NCBI GenBank assembly: GCA_964459305.1 | Contig: CAYWNA010000132.1 | Span: forward strand, 1-35,033 | DNA length: 35,033 nt | From: CAYWNA01 sp964459305 | GTDB lineage: Bacteria > Planctomycetota > Planctomycetia > Pirellulales > Pirellulaceae | Direction of reading: 5' to 3' | Shown: positions 14,655 through 23,192 of the stretch, piece after piece | Layout: each line of letters starts with the position of its first letter | How positions within the stretch are numbered: the first letter of the stretch is position 1 | Position numbers and translations under genes: made by a program | The notes under the pieces: model-generated | Told to the model about the DNA's origin: nothing | The model's database searches: none | Seen by the model: only the letters and a program-made list of their open reading frames with translations

Positions 14655-16794
14655 GCAGCACGGACATCAGGAATGCCAACGAGTCGGCTGCCGCCTGAAT
14701 GCGCTTGCTCGTCGGCGTACCCGCGCCGTGACCGGCGCTGGTTTCGATGCGGATCAGTACTGGGGCGTCACCGTCGTGAGCATGTTGCAGCGTGGCGGCG
14801 AACTTGAAGCTGTGCGCCGGAACCACTCGATCGTCATGGTCAGCGGTTGTGACCATCGTGGCGGGATATTTTACCCCGGATTTCAGGTTGTGCAGAGGCG
14901 AGTAGGCCAGCAGCGTCTCGAACTCGTCCGCATCGTCGGACGAACCGAATTCGGAAACCCACGCCCAACCGATTGTGTACTTGTGGTATCGCAACATGTC
15001 CATCACGCCCACGGCAGGCAGCGCCGCAGCGAAGTGGTTCGGTTGCTGAGTCATCGCCGCTCCGACCAGCAAACCACCGTTGCTGCCACCACGGATGGCC
15101 AGTGTGTTGGGACTGGTGTACTTGTTGTCGATCAGCCACCCCGCAGCCGCTAAGAAATCGTCAAAGACGTTTTGCTTCTTCTCTTTCATCGCCGCTTCGT
15201 GCCACGCCCGGCCGTATTCTCCGCCACCGCGCAGATTCGGCACGGCATAGACTCCGCCCGACTCCAACCAGACGAGGTTGCTGACCGAAAAACTGGGCGT
15301 CAACGAAATGTTGAAACCGCCGTACCCGTAAAGGATTGTCGGGTTGTTGTCGTCCAGCTCGACGCCTTTCTTGTGCGTGATAAACATGGGCACGCGTGTG
15401 CCGTCTTTGCTGTGATAGAAAACCTGCTTGGTCTCGTAGTCGCTGGGATCGAAATCGACATCGGGCTTGCGAAACACGGCGCTGTTGCCCGACGTGATGT
15501 CATAGCGGTAGATGGTCGCCGGCGTCGTGAAATTGGTGAAGTAGTAGAACGTTTCGGCATCCTTCCTCCGACCGCCAAAACCGCCAGCCGAGCCGATCGC
15601 GGGCAGAACGACGTCGCGCAAGAACTTGCCGGACAAATCGAAGACCTTCACACGCGTTTTGGCATCCTCCAGGTAAGAGACGATGAAGCAGTCGCCGACG
15701 AGGCTCACGCCGCGGATGACGTGTTCGCCCTCCGGAATGACTTCTCGCCACTGGCTGCGATCCGGTTTGTTGACATCGATGGCAATCACCCGGCGCAGCG
15801 GAGCGTCCAAGTCCGTCATGAACCAAAACGTCGATTCGTCATTGCCGAGAAACAGATACTCGGCATCGAATCCGGCGAGCAGTTCCACCACGCTGGATTC
15901 CGGATCGCTCAGAGATTTGTAGAAGAACTGGTTCTTTCGCTCGGTGCCTCGCCAGACGGTAATGGCGAGATAAGAGCCGTCTTCGGTCGCCTCGCCATCG
16001 AAGCCCCATTCCTTCTGATCCTCTCGTTCGTACACCAGGACATCTTTGTCTTGCGGATCGCCCAAGCGGTGGAAGTAGAGCTTCTGATAGTAGTTCGCGC
16101 CGGTAAACTCCTCTCCCTCCTCAGGTTCGTCGTAACGGCTGTAGAAGAGGCCCGAACCATCGGGCGTCCAGGAAACGCCCGAGAACTTGACCCACTTCAG
16201 GTGGTCGGACAAATCGCTGCCGGTGTCGATCTGCTTGACCTTCCATTCGCGCCAATCCGATCCGGCCGCGGCCAAACCGTATGCCAGACGCTTGCCGTCT
16301 TCGCTGACGGCCCAGCCGGCCAGGGCCACCGTACCGTCGTCGGACAATTTGTTGGGATCCAGCAGTTCGCGCGGTTCCGCGTCCAGCGAATTCGCCACGT
16401 ACAACACGCGTTGGTTCTGCAAGCCGTCGTTGTGCGTATAGAAGTAGCGGCCGCCTCGCTTGCGCGGAGGGCTGAACCGCTCGTAGTTCCATAGTTGCGT
16501 CAGTCGATCCTTAATCTTCCCGCGCTCCGGGATTTGCTCCAAGTAGCCGAAGGTCACCTTGTTCTGTGCCTCGACCCACGCCTTGGTCTCGTCGCTGTCC
16601 GGATCTTCAAGCCAGCGGTAGGGATCCGCGATTTTGGCGCCATGGTAGACGTCCACGTGGTCCGAGCGGTGGGTCTTGGGATAAGTCAGCTTGTGTTCCT
16701 CCGCGAACAGATCACGGGGCTGTGCAACGCAGCACAGCGACGAGACCAGCAGGATAACGAATCGCCGCAGTCTTCGGCGGTGATGATGCATCAT
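14647..16794 (-). CDS. Prolyl oligopeptidase (peptidase family S9A), exported
   Basis: A 715-residue protein, close to the usual length of S9A prolyl endopeptidases. After a signal peptide (about residues 1-31) come the family entry KTHRSDHVDVYHGAKIADPYRWLED, a seven-bladed propeller, and a C-terminal alpha/beta hydrolase domain. The catalytic triad is Ser571 (GGSNGG), Asp654 (DHDDRV, first Asp of DDRV) and His689 (SAGHGAG), with spacing like the porcine enzyme. It cleaves short peptides after proline and should act in the periplasm. Start ATG 16794 has a second ATG directly after it and only a weak ribosome site. Its stop codon lies inside the repeat at 14575-14654, so the final residues are set by the repeat. 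The gene is followed on the same strand by the EboF-like gene. Confidence 0.92.
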   Translation of the reverse strand: MMHHHRRRLRRFVILLVSSLCCVAQPRDLFAEEHKLTYPKTHRSDHVDVYHGAKIADPYRWLEDPDSDETKAWVEAQNKVTFGYLEQIPERGKIKDRLTQLWNYERFSPPRKRGGRYFYTHNDGLQNQRVLYVANSLDAEPRELLDPNKLSDDGTVALAGWAVSEDGKRLAYGLAAAGSDWREWKVKQIDTGSDLSDHLKWVKFSGVSWTPDGSGLFYSRYDEPEEGEEFTGANYYQKLYFHRLGDPQDKDVLVYEREDQKEWGFDGEATEDGSYLAITVWRGTERKNQFFYKSLSDPESSVVELLAGFDAEYLFLGNDESTFWFMTDLDAPLRRVIAIDVNKPDRSQWREVIPEGEHVIRGVSLVGDCFIVSYLEDAKTRVKVFDLSGKFLRDVVLPAIGSAGGFGGRRKDAETFYYFTNFTTPATIYRYDITSGNSAVFRKPDVDFDPSDYETKQVFYHSKDGTRVPMFITHKKGVELDDNNPTILYGYGGFNISLTPSFSVSNLVWLESGGVYAVPNLRGGGEYGRAWHEAAMKEKKQNVFDDFLAAAGWLIDNKYTSPNTLAIRGGSNGGLLVGAAMTQQPNHFAAALPAVGVMDMLRYHKYTIGWAWVSEFGSSDDADEFETLLAYSPLHNLKSGVKYPATMVTTADHDDRVVPAHSFKFAATLQHAHDGDAPVLIRIETSAGHGAGTPTSKRIQAAADSLAFLMSVLRS

Positions 16795-16946
16795 GGTCAG
16801 GGGGCCCTAGCACGAAAGGGTTTTGGGAACCGCCGGCGTTCAGATTGAGAGGCAACGCTATGTGGCACCGGGCCCAACCGTAACGCAGCGCCGCATTCAA
16901 GGCGTGGTTGAGGACCGCCGCCGAAACAATACCTGATCTACTCAAC

Positions 16947-17013
16947 GTAGCCGAACTCGCCAGAGTTTGGTTCGTCCAATGCCAAGCGACCAAAGTCTGG
17001 CGACTTCAGCTAC
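16947..17013. repeat. REPIN-like element, GCCA-loop family, copy 2
   Basis: Inverted arms 16947-16970 and 16990-17013 with a 19-base spacer. Both arms start GTAGC and fold into an 8-bp stem around the loop GCCA. The arms differ at one central stem pair, C-G on the left and G-C on the right, compensated within each arm. The family is the same as at 5605-5658. The rest of the 16795-17056 gap shows no gene. Confidence 0.7.
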
Positions 17014-17056
17014 CATGCATTCACGATCTGGCACGCAGCACGACACGGGGACGGAC

Positions 17057-17788
17057 CTACGAGAACGGCCACTGTTTGCCCAGTATCTTACGCTGTACGT
17101 CGGTCAGTTGCGAGATGCCGCGACGAGCGAGTTTCAATAATGCCTGGAGCTCTTGATCGGTGAACGTCGCCTCTTCGCCAGTGCCTTGAACCTCGACGAA
17201 CCGCCCTTTGCCGGTCATGACCACATTCATATCGACCGCCGCGGCGTAATCCAGCTCGTAGTCCAAATCCAGCATTGGCTTGCCGTGCACGATACCGACG
17301 CTCACCGCGGCCACGCTATCGCGCAGTGGGTATTTCTTAGGATCCGGCAACTCGCGAGCAATGCTGCGAATTGCGTCGATCAGGGCAATGAAGCCGCCGG
17401 TGACGCTGGCGGTTCGCGTACCGCCGTCGGCTTCGATTACGTCGCAATCGACGGTAATCAAGCGTTCGCCCAATGCTTCCAGATCAGCGACGGCCCGCAG
17501 ACTGCGACCGATCAGTCGCTGTATCTCCGTGGTTCGGCCGTCGACTTTGGAGCCGCGCTCGCGCCGCTTACGAGGACTCGTGCTGCCCGGCAACATATTG
17601 TATTCCGCCGTGATCCACCCCTTGCCCCGACCCTCCAGCCAAGGCGGAACGCTTTGCTCGACGCTGGCCGTGCACAAAACCGTCGTGCCGCCGGATTGGT
17701 AGAGAACGCTGCCTGGCGTTTGTCGCGTGAAACGACGTTTGATCTTCACGGGACGCAATTCATTCGACGCGCGAGCCTTGTCGTTCAT
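17057..17788 (-). CDS. rph: Ribonuclease PH
   Basis: A 243-residue phosphorolytic 3'-5' exoribonuclease that trims the 3' ends of tRNA precursors. It has the usual family length and signatures: the RPVKIKRRFT N-terminus, SVLYQSGGTTVLCTASVE, GRGKGWITAEYNMLPGST, the phosphate-site region GRTTEIQRLIGRSLRA, VDCDVIEADGGTRTASVTGG and LDLDYELDYAA. The start is ATG 17788; the frame is open further upstream, but that would overlap argF heavily. The ATG overlaps the argF stop codon as ATGA, so rph is probably translated by coupling to argF. It is the last gene of an arginine operon, an unusual companion for an RNA-processing enzyme. No terminator is obvious; the GCCA-loop element starts about 45 bp downstream of the stop. 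Confidence 0.95.
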   Translation of the reverse strand: MNDKARASNELRPVKIKRRFTRQTPGSVLYQSGGTTVLCTASVEQSVPPWLEGRGKGWITAEYNMLPGSTSPRKRRERGSKVDGRTTEIQRLIGRSLRAVADLEALGERLITVDCDVIEADGGTRTASVTGGFIALIDAIRSIARELPDPKKYPLRDSVAAVSVGIVHGKPMLDLDYELDYAAAVDMNVVMTGKGRFVEVQGTGEEATFTDQELQALLKLARRGISQLTDVQRKILGKQWPFS

Positions 17789-18702
17789 GCCTTTGCTCCT
17801 AACAGCCAGACCAAGAGACCCTTCTGGACATGCATGCGATTTGTCGCTTGTTGTATCACGGCGCTTTGCGGGCTGTCGATGACTTCGTCCGTCACTTCCT
17901 CGCCGCGATGGGCCGGCAAACAGTGCAGGAAACACGCGCCCGCGGGGGCATGACTCATCAGTTTTCCGTTGACCTGATAGTCGGCAAACGCCTTGGCCCT
18001 CTCTGCCTTCTCCGATTCCTGCCCCATGCTGGCCCACACATCTGTGTACACAGCGGTGGCGTCTCGGACAGCTTCCGCAGGATCACGAGTTTGAACGAAC
18101 TGCAGATCGGGCACCGCTTTTCCCACACGGGCAATGTACGCGTCGTCGAATTCGTAACCTTCCGGCGATGCGATCGAAAATCCCACTCCCAGCTTCGCGC
18201 AGGCCATCAGAAGGCTGCGAGCCACATTGTTGGCATCACCCACAAACGCCAGCTTCTGGCCTGCCAATGGACCATGAATCTCCCGCATTGTGTACAAATC
18301 GGCAAGTGCCTGGCATGGATGTGCCAAATCCGTCAGGCCGTTGATGACATTACACGTAGCGTGTTCTGCCAGGTCCACGACTCTTTGGTGCGACTTCGCG
18401 CGGCAGACGATGACATCGACGTACTGACTGAGCACCTGGGCGAAGTCGGCTGCCGATTCGCGTTTTCCCCAACCCACATCGGCGCCAAGGAACATGCTGC
18501 TACCGCCGAGATGTGCCATTCCCGTTTCCAGGCTGACTCGCGTTCGCAACGATGGCTTTTCGAACAGTAACGCCATCACACGTCCAGGCAGCAATGATTC
18601 GCGAAGCCCTTCTGCCAGTTTCGTTTTGATGTCCTTGGTGACAGCATAGACCTGGTCGATTTCACCGGACGTCAAATCAAACAGAGTAATCACGTGTCGC
18701 AT
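17785..18702 (-). CDS. argF: Ornithine carbamoyltransferase
   Basis: A 305-residue cytoplasmic enzyme that makes citrulline from ornithine and carbamoyl phosphate. Conserved signatures are the carbamoyl-phosphate loop FEKPSLRTRVSLE, HPCQALADL, and the ornithine-binding FLHCLPAHRGEEV. Start ATG 18702 was chosen over the longer frame to 18810 because AAGAGGAG lies nine bases upstream, and because the longer frame would run through the repeat at 18734-18767. It follows argD by about 60 bp and overlaps rph by 4 bases at its 3' end. Confidence 0.96.
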   Translation of the reverse strand: MRHVITLFDLTSGEIDQVYAVTKDIKTKLAEGLRESLLPGRVMALLFEKPSLRTRVSLETGMAHLGGSSMFLGADVGWGKRESAADFAQVLSQYVDVIVCRAKSHQRVVDLAEHATCNVINGLTDLAHPCQALADLYTMREIHGPLAGQKLAFVGDANNVARSLLMACAKLGVGFSIASPEGYEFDDAYIARVGKAVPDLQFVQTRDPAEAVRDATAVYTDVWASMGQESEKAERAKAFADYQVNGKLMSHAPAGACFLHCLPAHRGEEVTDEVIDSPQSAVIQQATNRMHVQKGLLVWLLGAKA

Positions 18703-18733
18703 CGGAAAGGCTCCTCTTGTCGAACCGCGCCTT

Positions 18734-18767
18734 GTAGTCCTGCAGCACAGGGCTTGCCCTGCACTAC
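18734..18767. repeat. Palindromic repeat overlapping the argD stop codon
   Basis: On the minus strand the element opens with GTAGTGCAGGGC and ends with GGACTAC. It contains a perfect CAGGGC-AA-GCCCTG hairpin and terminal GTAGT/ACTAC pairing. The TAG stop codon of argD (18764-18766) is part of the opening GTAG. It lies between argD and argF and so would be in their joint mRNA. Confidence 0.6.
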
Positions 18768-19972
18768 GTCTCCGTTGCCATCTCCTTGAGTACTTCGCCC
18801 AGGACGTCACATCCCTCTTCGGCTTGTTCCACGGTCAAAGTCATCGCCGGAAGCAAGCGAATCACGGTGCCCTGAGTGCAGTTCACGAGCAGTCGGCGAT
18901 CCATACACGCCCCGACGGCGGGCGTTCCTTCGATGCTCAGTTCCACGCCGATCATCAGACCCAAGACTCGGACTTCCTGAATGATGTCGCATTCCTGCTG
19001 CAGGGCCTCCAAGCGACTGCGGAACACGTCGGCGAGTCGTCCAACGTTTTCCAGCAAGTTCTCGCGGTCGATCATCTCGATCGCTGCGATCCCTGCCCGA
19101 GCGGCGATCGGATTGCCGCCAAACGTCGCCGCGTGCATGCCGGGTCGCAGGCTCGGTGCGATCTCTGCCGTGGTCAGCATGGCTCCGCCCGCGATCCCAC
19201 CACAAAGCGATTTGGCCAGCGTTATCACGTCCGGCGTCACGCCGAAATGCTGATATCCAAACCACTCGCCCGTGCGGCCGCAACCGGTTTGCACCTCGTC
19301 GAATACAAGCAGCAAATCATTTTCATCGGCCAGCGTGCGCAGCCCCTGCAGAAAGCCATCCGGCGGGATACGGATGCCGCCCTCGCCCTGGACCGGCTCC
19401 ACCATGATGGCGCACGTTTCGTCGTCGATCAATCCTCTCACGGCATCCAGGTCGCCGAACGGAGCGTAGGCAAAGCCGGCCACCAACGGCCCAAGCCCCT
19501 CATGGTACTTTGGCTGAGCGGTCGCCGCCGTCGAACCGAGCGTCCGGCCATGGAATCCGCCGGTGAACGTAATGATCTTGTACCGTTCCGGCGGTGTGTG
19601 GAGTCGAACCAGCTTGATCGCCGCCTCATTCGCCTCGGTTCCCGAATTGCAGAAAAACGCCTGCCCGCCGAAACTGCGCTCGGACAGCAATCGAGCCCAC
19701 TGTCCCTGAGATTCCATGTGCCACGTGTTCGGCACGTGAATCAGTGTGGCGATCTGCTCCTGAATCGCTTTGACAACCGGCTCGGGGCAATGGCCAAGCA
19801 GATTGCATCCCCATCCGGGAAATAGGTCCAGGTACCGGTTTCCTTCCGCATCCCAGACGAACGATCCTTCGCCACGAACGAGGTTCACGGGATAACGCCC
19901 GTAGTTGGGGATTACGTACTGCTTGAGTAGTTCAACAGTATCCTGGGAACTGAGGTATTCGCTGGTCGTCAC
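18764..19972 (-). CDS. argD: Acetylornithine aminotransferase (class III, PLP)
   Basis: A 402-residue PLP-dependent transaminase that converts N-acetylglutamate semialdehyde to N-acetylornithine. Visible signatures are FPGWGCNLLGHCPE, the PLP phosphate region FFCNSGTEANEAAIKLVR, FHGRTLG, the cofactor Asp in LVFDEVQTGCGRTG and the Schiff-base Lys in TLAKSLCGG. The start is GTG 19972, with AAGGAG eight bases upstream. It is the second gene of argB-argD-argF-rph. Class III transaminases can also act in lysine or polyamine metabolism, but the neighbours settle the arginine role. Its stop codon lies inside the palindromic repeat at 18734-18767. Confidence 0.95.
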   Translation of the reverse strand: MTTSEYLSSQDTVELLKQYVIPNYGRYPVNLVRGEGSFVWDAEGNRYLDLFPGWGCNLLGHCPEPVVKAIQEQIATLIHVPNTWHMESQGQWARLLSERSFGGQAFFCNSGTEANEAAIKLVRLHTPPERYKIITFTGGFHGRTLGSTAATAQPKYHEGLGPLVAGFAYAPFGDLDAVRGLIDDETCAIMVEPVQGEGGIRIPPDGFLQGLRTLADENDLLLVFDEVQTGCGRTGEWFGYQHFGVTPDVITLAKSLCGGIAGGAMLTTAEIAPSLRPGMHAATFGGNPIAARAGIAAIEMIDRENLLENVGRLADVFRSRLEALQQECDIIQEVRVLGLMIGVELSIEGTPAVGACMDRRLLVNCTQGTVIRLLPAMTLTVEQAEEGCDVLGEVLKEMATET

Positions 19973-20065
19973 CGCTTGTTCTCCTTTTCACGAACGACTG
20001 TTAGGCTTGAAACCGAGGCGGAAGTCCCACAGACAGCGACCGTCGCCCACAGGTTCGCATCAAAC

Positions 20066-20081
20066 GGTGCCCGGCGGCACC
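20066..20081 (-). terminator. Intercistronic hairpin between argB and argD
   Basis: A perfect stem GGTGCC/GGCACC around a 4-base loop, about 14 bases downstream of the argB stop codon. Only a short TTT follows on the minus strand, so it may be an attenuating or mRNA-stabilising hairpin rather than a full terminator. Confidence 0.3.
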
Positions 20082-20094
20082 CCAACCACCGTAT

Positions 20095-20976
20095 CTACTG
20101 GTCATGGACGATCTCCGTGCCCACACCACTTGTGGTGTAAACCTCCAACAGCAGCGAGTGGCGTATTCTGCCGTCGATGATGTGTACCTTGCCCACTCCC
20201 TTTTTGAGCGTGTCCAGGCAGGCTTCGACCTTGGGAATCATCCCGGCACTGATGGCCCCGACTTCGATCAACCGACGTGCCTCTCGTTCGGTCAGTGAAT
20301 GGATCAACGAATCGGGATCGTCTTTGTCTCGCAACACGCCGGCGACATCGCTCAGAAAAACCAGTTTGTCCGCGCCCAGCATCTGCGCCACGGCCAGCAC
20401 CGCCGTGTCGGCATTGACGTTCAGCTTTTCCCCGTCGTCGCCCATGCACATAGACGGAATGACGGGGACCTGCCCGGCGGCACACATTTCTTCAATCACC
20501 GCGCAGTCCACTCGCGTCACTTTCCCGACGTGCCCTAGGTCAACACGGCCGCCACTCTCGTCTGCCAAGTGAATCCGTTCGCCAAACAGCACGTTGGTCG
20601 TTCGGAAGTTCAGGCTCACGGCCCGGCCGCCCAGTTGCTCGATTCTGTCGGTCAGACGTTCGTTGACGTCGTAGGCCAACACCCGTTCGACGATTTCCAG
20701 CGATCGGCCGTCGGTATAGCGTCGTCCCTGGATGAATCTCGGTTCGATACCGGCTTCCCCCATCGCACGGCTGATGGCAGCTCCTCCACCGTGGACAACC
20801 ACCGGCCGCATCCCCACGGTTTCCATGAACACGATGTCAACCAGTACGTGGAGCAACGCGTCGGGATCCTCCATGACACTGCCGCCCAGCTTGATCACCG
20901 TGATCTTGTTGCGGAACCGCCGTATCCAGCCAAGGGCTTCGATCAGGGTATCCGCTTTCTCAATAGCCTCTTGCAA
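20095..20976 (-). CDS. argB: Acetylglutamate kinase
   Basis: A 293-residue amino-acid kinase that phosphorylates N-acetylglutamate, the usual control point of arginine synthesis. Signatures are KITVIKLGGS near the N-terminus, VVVHGGGAAIS, NVNADTAVLAVAQMLGADKLVFLSDVAGVL and GAISAGMIPKVEACLDTLKKGV, followed by a C-terminal HIIDGRIRHSLLLE. The start is TTG 20976, preceded by GGAG at seven bases; it gives the family's normal N-terminal helix (LQEAIEKADTLIEAL). A frame open to 21051 would add 25 residues unlike the family and would cover the likely promoter. It is the first gene of the operon. Confidence 0.95.
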   Translation of the reverse strand: MQEAIEKADTLIEALGWIRRFRNKITVIKLGGSVMEDPDALLHVLVDIVFMETVGMRPVVVHGGGAAISRAMGEAGIEPRFIQGRRYTDGRSLEIVERVLAYDVNERLTDRIEQLGGRAVSLNFRTTNVLFGERIHLADESGGRVDLGHVGKVTRVDCAVIEEMCAAGQVPVIPSMCMGDDGEKLNVNADTAVLAVAQMLGADKLVFLSDVAGVLRDKDDPDSLIHSLTEREARRLIEVGAISAGMIPKVEACLDTLKKGVGKVHIIDGRIRHSLLLEVYTTSGVGTEIVHDQ

Positions 20977-21022
20977 CGCTGCACTCCGCCAAGACAGACC
21001 AGAACGATGGTGAAAACCCACC

Positions 21023-21051
21023 ATTCTGCGCATTCGCCCGTGCACTGTCAA
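21023..21051 (-). promoter_or_regulatory. Candidate sigma-70 promoter of the arg operon
   Basis: TTGACA (21051-21046), a perfect -35 box, is followed after 17 bases by CAGAAT (21028-21023), a 4/6 match to the -10 box. The predicted start of transcription is about 40 bases before the argB TTG. No arginine-operator palindrome was recognised. Confidence 0.4.
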
Positions 21052-21112
21052 TGTAGGTAGATGCAGAAGCAGGGCCTTTTACTTTTCCACTTTGCGGGGA
21101 CTGTATCATCGT

Positions 21113-21168
21113 AACCCGAAGCGTAAGCGAGGGATTTTTCGAGGATTCCCTCGCTCGCGCTTCGGGTT
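21113..21168. repeat. REPIN-like element, AACCCGAAGCG family
   Basis: Inverted arms 21113-21134 and 21147-21168 match at 20 of 22 positions around a 12-base spacer. Read in various frames, the element encodes peptides of the NPKRKRG and ETRSASEG type, which I recall from many spurious planctomycete proteins; that recollection could be checked. It lies upstream of argB. Confidence 0.65.
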
Positions 21169-21536
21169 TCGGTGCCGTTACAAACTGTGTAGCTCGAACA
21201 AGTCGAAAGCCCTGAATGCAGAAGACGGCTTCGACGGGAGCGCATTGGCCCGCCGCCCGCATGCCTCCTCCCAAAGAATTGGTCAGGGGCGACTTCGAGT
21301 TCTTTTCTCGGGTCACCGCGCAAGATCGGCACTTGCATCGGGTAACGACAAATGACGAAAGGCGACAAAGCAATGGAGCCGGTCGCCGGAAAATAGAGAA
21401 ATGAGTGGCAAACGACGCTTGAAGCGATATCTGACATGGAGAACCCAAAATGCAAAAGCTCACCAAGTTTTGCGCCATTCCGGCAAGGGTCCGGCCTGCG
21501 CGGTGCGCAATTGGGGCTAGCCAGGAACCTCCGATG
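21169..21536. other. Gap with no recognised gene between sulfatase and argB leader
   Basis: No gene is supported. A short plus-strand frame from 21261 (about 47 codons) is somewhat protein-like but has no recognisable family. Near 21344-21364 the sequence has a weak 7-bp period (AACGACA, AATGACG, AAAGGCG), possibly a decayed heptanucleotide repeat. Confidence 0.35.
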
Positions 21537-22907
21537 CTACGGCCAGTACTCGGATTCCGTCCGGGCAGTCTTTAGGTAGGTTTCGATCTTTGCAATCACA
21601 TCGGGATGCTCGGCCGCAACGTCGTGTTCTTCGCCCAGGTCCTTCGTCACGTCGTACAGAACAAGTGGCTGCCCTTGTTTCAGCCGAATGGCCTTCCACT
21701 TGTCGTAGCGAACAGCCTGCTGAAAGCCGCGTTCGAAGAACTCCCAGTAGAGGAACTCATGTGGTTCTTGTCGCTCGCCGAGCAATGTGGGAACGACCGA
21801 TATTCCGTCGGTGTTCTCCGGCGGGTCGACTCCGGCCAGTTTCGCGGCAGTCGGCAGAAAGTCCCAGAACGCCCAAACATGATCGCTCACCGAACCTGCG
21901 GTCACACGACCGGGCCAGCGGACGATCATGGGTACGCGAATGCCGCCGTCGGTTAGGTCGCGTTTGTAGCCGCGCAGACGACCTGAGCTGTTGAGGGCCT
22001 CTTCGTATTGAACGACCTCGCCGCTGCGACGGAAATAGTGGATTTCGGCGCCGTTGTCACTGGTGAAGAAAACAACTGTCTGGCGTTCGATTCCCAGCGA
22101 CTCAAGCTCCGTCATGATGCGGCCAACATCGTGGTCCATTCGAGTGACCATGGCCGCGTAGTTCTTGACACTCTGGGGCCAGGGGCGATCCGAGTAGGGT
22201 CTGTCACTGGGGATTTCGTAGCGTCCGTGTGGGATCGTGTATGCGACGTACAGAAAGAAGGGCCCACCGGCACTGCTCTCCTGGATAAACCGGAGAGCAA
22301 AGTCGGTGAGCTGACTGTGGACCCATTCCCTCTGGTGACCTCCGCGGTTGCCATCGAGAATGCGAACGTCTTGGTTCTCCCAGATAAACTCGGGGTAATA
22401 GCCGTGAGCATGTCGTTGGTTGAGGAATCCCAGCCACTGGTCGAATCCCTGCAGGTTGGGAATACCGGTCGTCTCACGTTCGCCCAATCCCCATTTGCCA
22501 CAGATCCCAGTGGCATAACCAGCGCCTTTCAACAACTCGGCAACCGTAACGGCATCGGGCCTGAGAGGCACAAGAATGGACTTCCGGCTGTCGGGCAGCC
22601 GAGCGGAGTTGCCGCGTACGCGGCAATGCCCCGTGTGTTTGCCGGTCATCAGAACACAGCGAGTGGGAGCACAGACGGTGCTACCCGCGTAGCATTGGGT
22701 AAACCGCATCCCCTCGCCGGCCAGTTGATCGATGCACGGCGTACGGATCTCCTTTTGGCCGTAACAGCCCAAGTCGCCATAGCCCAAATCATCCGCCATG
22801 ATCCATATGATGTTCGGGCGGTCTGCGACCGATCGTTCTGCTGCACAAGTCGGCAAAGTTGCCATCGTCATCAACAGGCACACCAGAGATACGCGAAATT
22901 GCATCAC
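21537..22907 (-). CDS. Exported type I sulfatase
   Basis: A 456-residue arylsulfatase-family protein. It has a signal peptide (about residues 1-22) and RPNIIWIMADDLGYGDLGCYG with the metal-binding Asp pair. The formylglycine motif is CAPTR with Cys79, a Thr variant of CxPSR. Further features are GKWGLGE (instead of the usual GKWHLG), FTSDNGAEIHYF and GGIRVPMIVRWPG, then a short C-terminal domain. The His-to-Gly change in GKWHLG is notable, since this His normally lies at the active site. The start is GTG 22907 with AAGGA about eight bases upstream; an ATG follows immediately and is an alternative. The substrate is unknown but probably a sulfated polysaccharide in the periplasm. Confidence 0.88.
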   Translation of the reverse strand: MMQFRVSLVCLLMTMATLPTCAAERSVADRPNIIWIMADDLGYGDLGCYGQKEIRTPCIDQLAGEGMRFTQCYAGSTVCAPTRCVLMTGKHTGHCRVRGNSARLPDSRKSILVPLRPDAVTVAELLKGAGYATGICGKWGLGERETTGIPNLQGFDQWLGFLNQRHAHGYYPEFIWENQDVRILDGNRGGHQREWVHSQLTDFALRFIQESSAGGPFFLYVAYTIPHGRYEIPSDRPYSDRPWPQSVKNYAAMVTRMDHDVGRIMTELESLGIERQTVVFFTSDNGAEIHYFRRSGEVVQYEEALNSSGRLRGYKRDLTDGGIRVPMIVRWPGRVTAGSVSDHVWAFWDFLPTAAKLAGVDPPENTDGISVVPTLLGERQEPHEFLYWEFFERGFQQAVRYDKWKAIRLKQGQPLVLYDVTKDLGEEHDVAAEHPDVIAKIETYLKTARTESEYWP

Positions 22908-23006
22908 GAGAATTTTCCTTGATACTGTCTCGACGTTTGCGGGAGGGCTATGTACAACCGGCCAGCAAGGCTGCGCATGTGCGGCAAAGAGACCCCGTCG
23001 TGCGGA

Positions 23007-23192
23007 CTACTCCTGTTCTTCCATCGATTGTCCCAGAAGCCCCAGCCCGAGCAACTCGCCACCGTTGTACGCGATGTAGTCCGGCAAGAGCTGCATGTTC
23101 AGATGACTACCCCAAAAATCGTCAACATCCCAGACAGGCAAGCCTCCGTCAAGCGACAGCGAACCTGCCGCTGATGGAAGGGGAAAAGCGGT
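23007..23192 (-). pseudogene. C-terminal fragment of an unknown protein
   Basis: A minus-strand frame of 61 codons, with stop TAG at 23007-23009 and closed upstream by TAG at 23193-23195. It has strongly protein-like content, including GGLPVWDVDDFWGSHLN, LLPDYIAYNGGELLG and LGLLGQSMEEQE. There is no plausible start with a ribosome site. It meets the opposite-strand recombinase fragment near 23175, so I read it as the 3' end of a gene cut by an insertion or deletion. I do not recognise the family. Confidence 0.45.

Noticed and set aside
13654..15153. A 499-codon plus-strand frame opposite the EboF-like and peptidase genes
   Set aside because: It spans two well-supported genes and their repeat; composition is that of an antisense shadow.
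20960..21478. A 172-codon minus-strand frame upstream of argB
   Set aside because: It reads through the repeat at 21113-21168 (PEARARESSKNPSLTLRV-type peptide) and overlaps the argB start; spurious.
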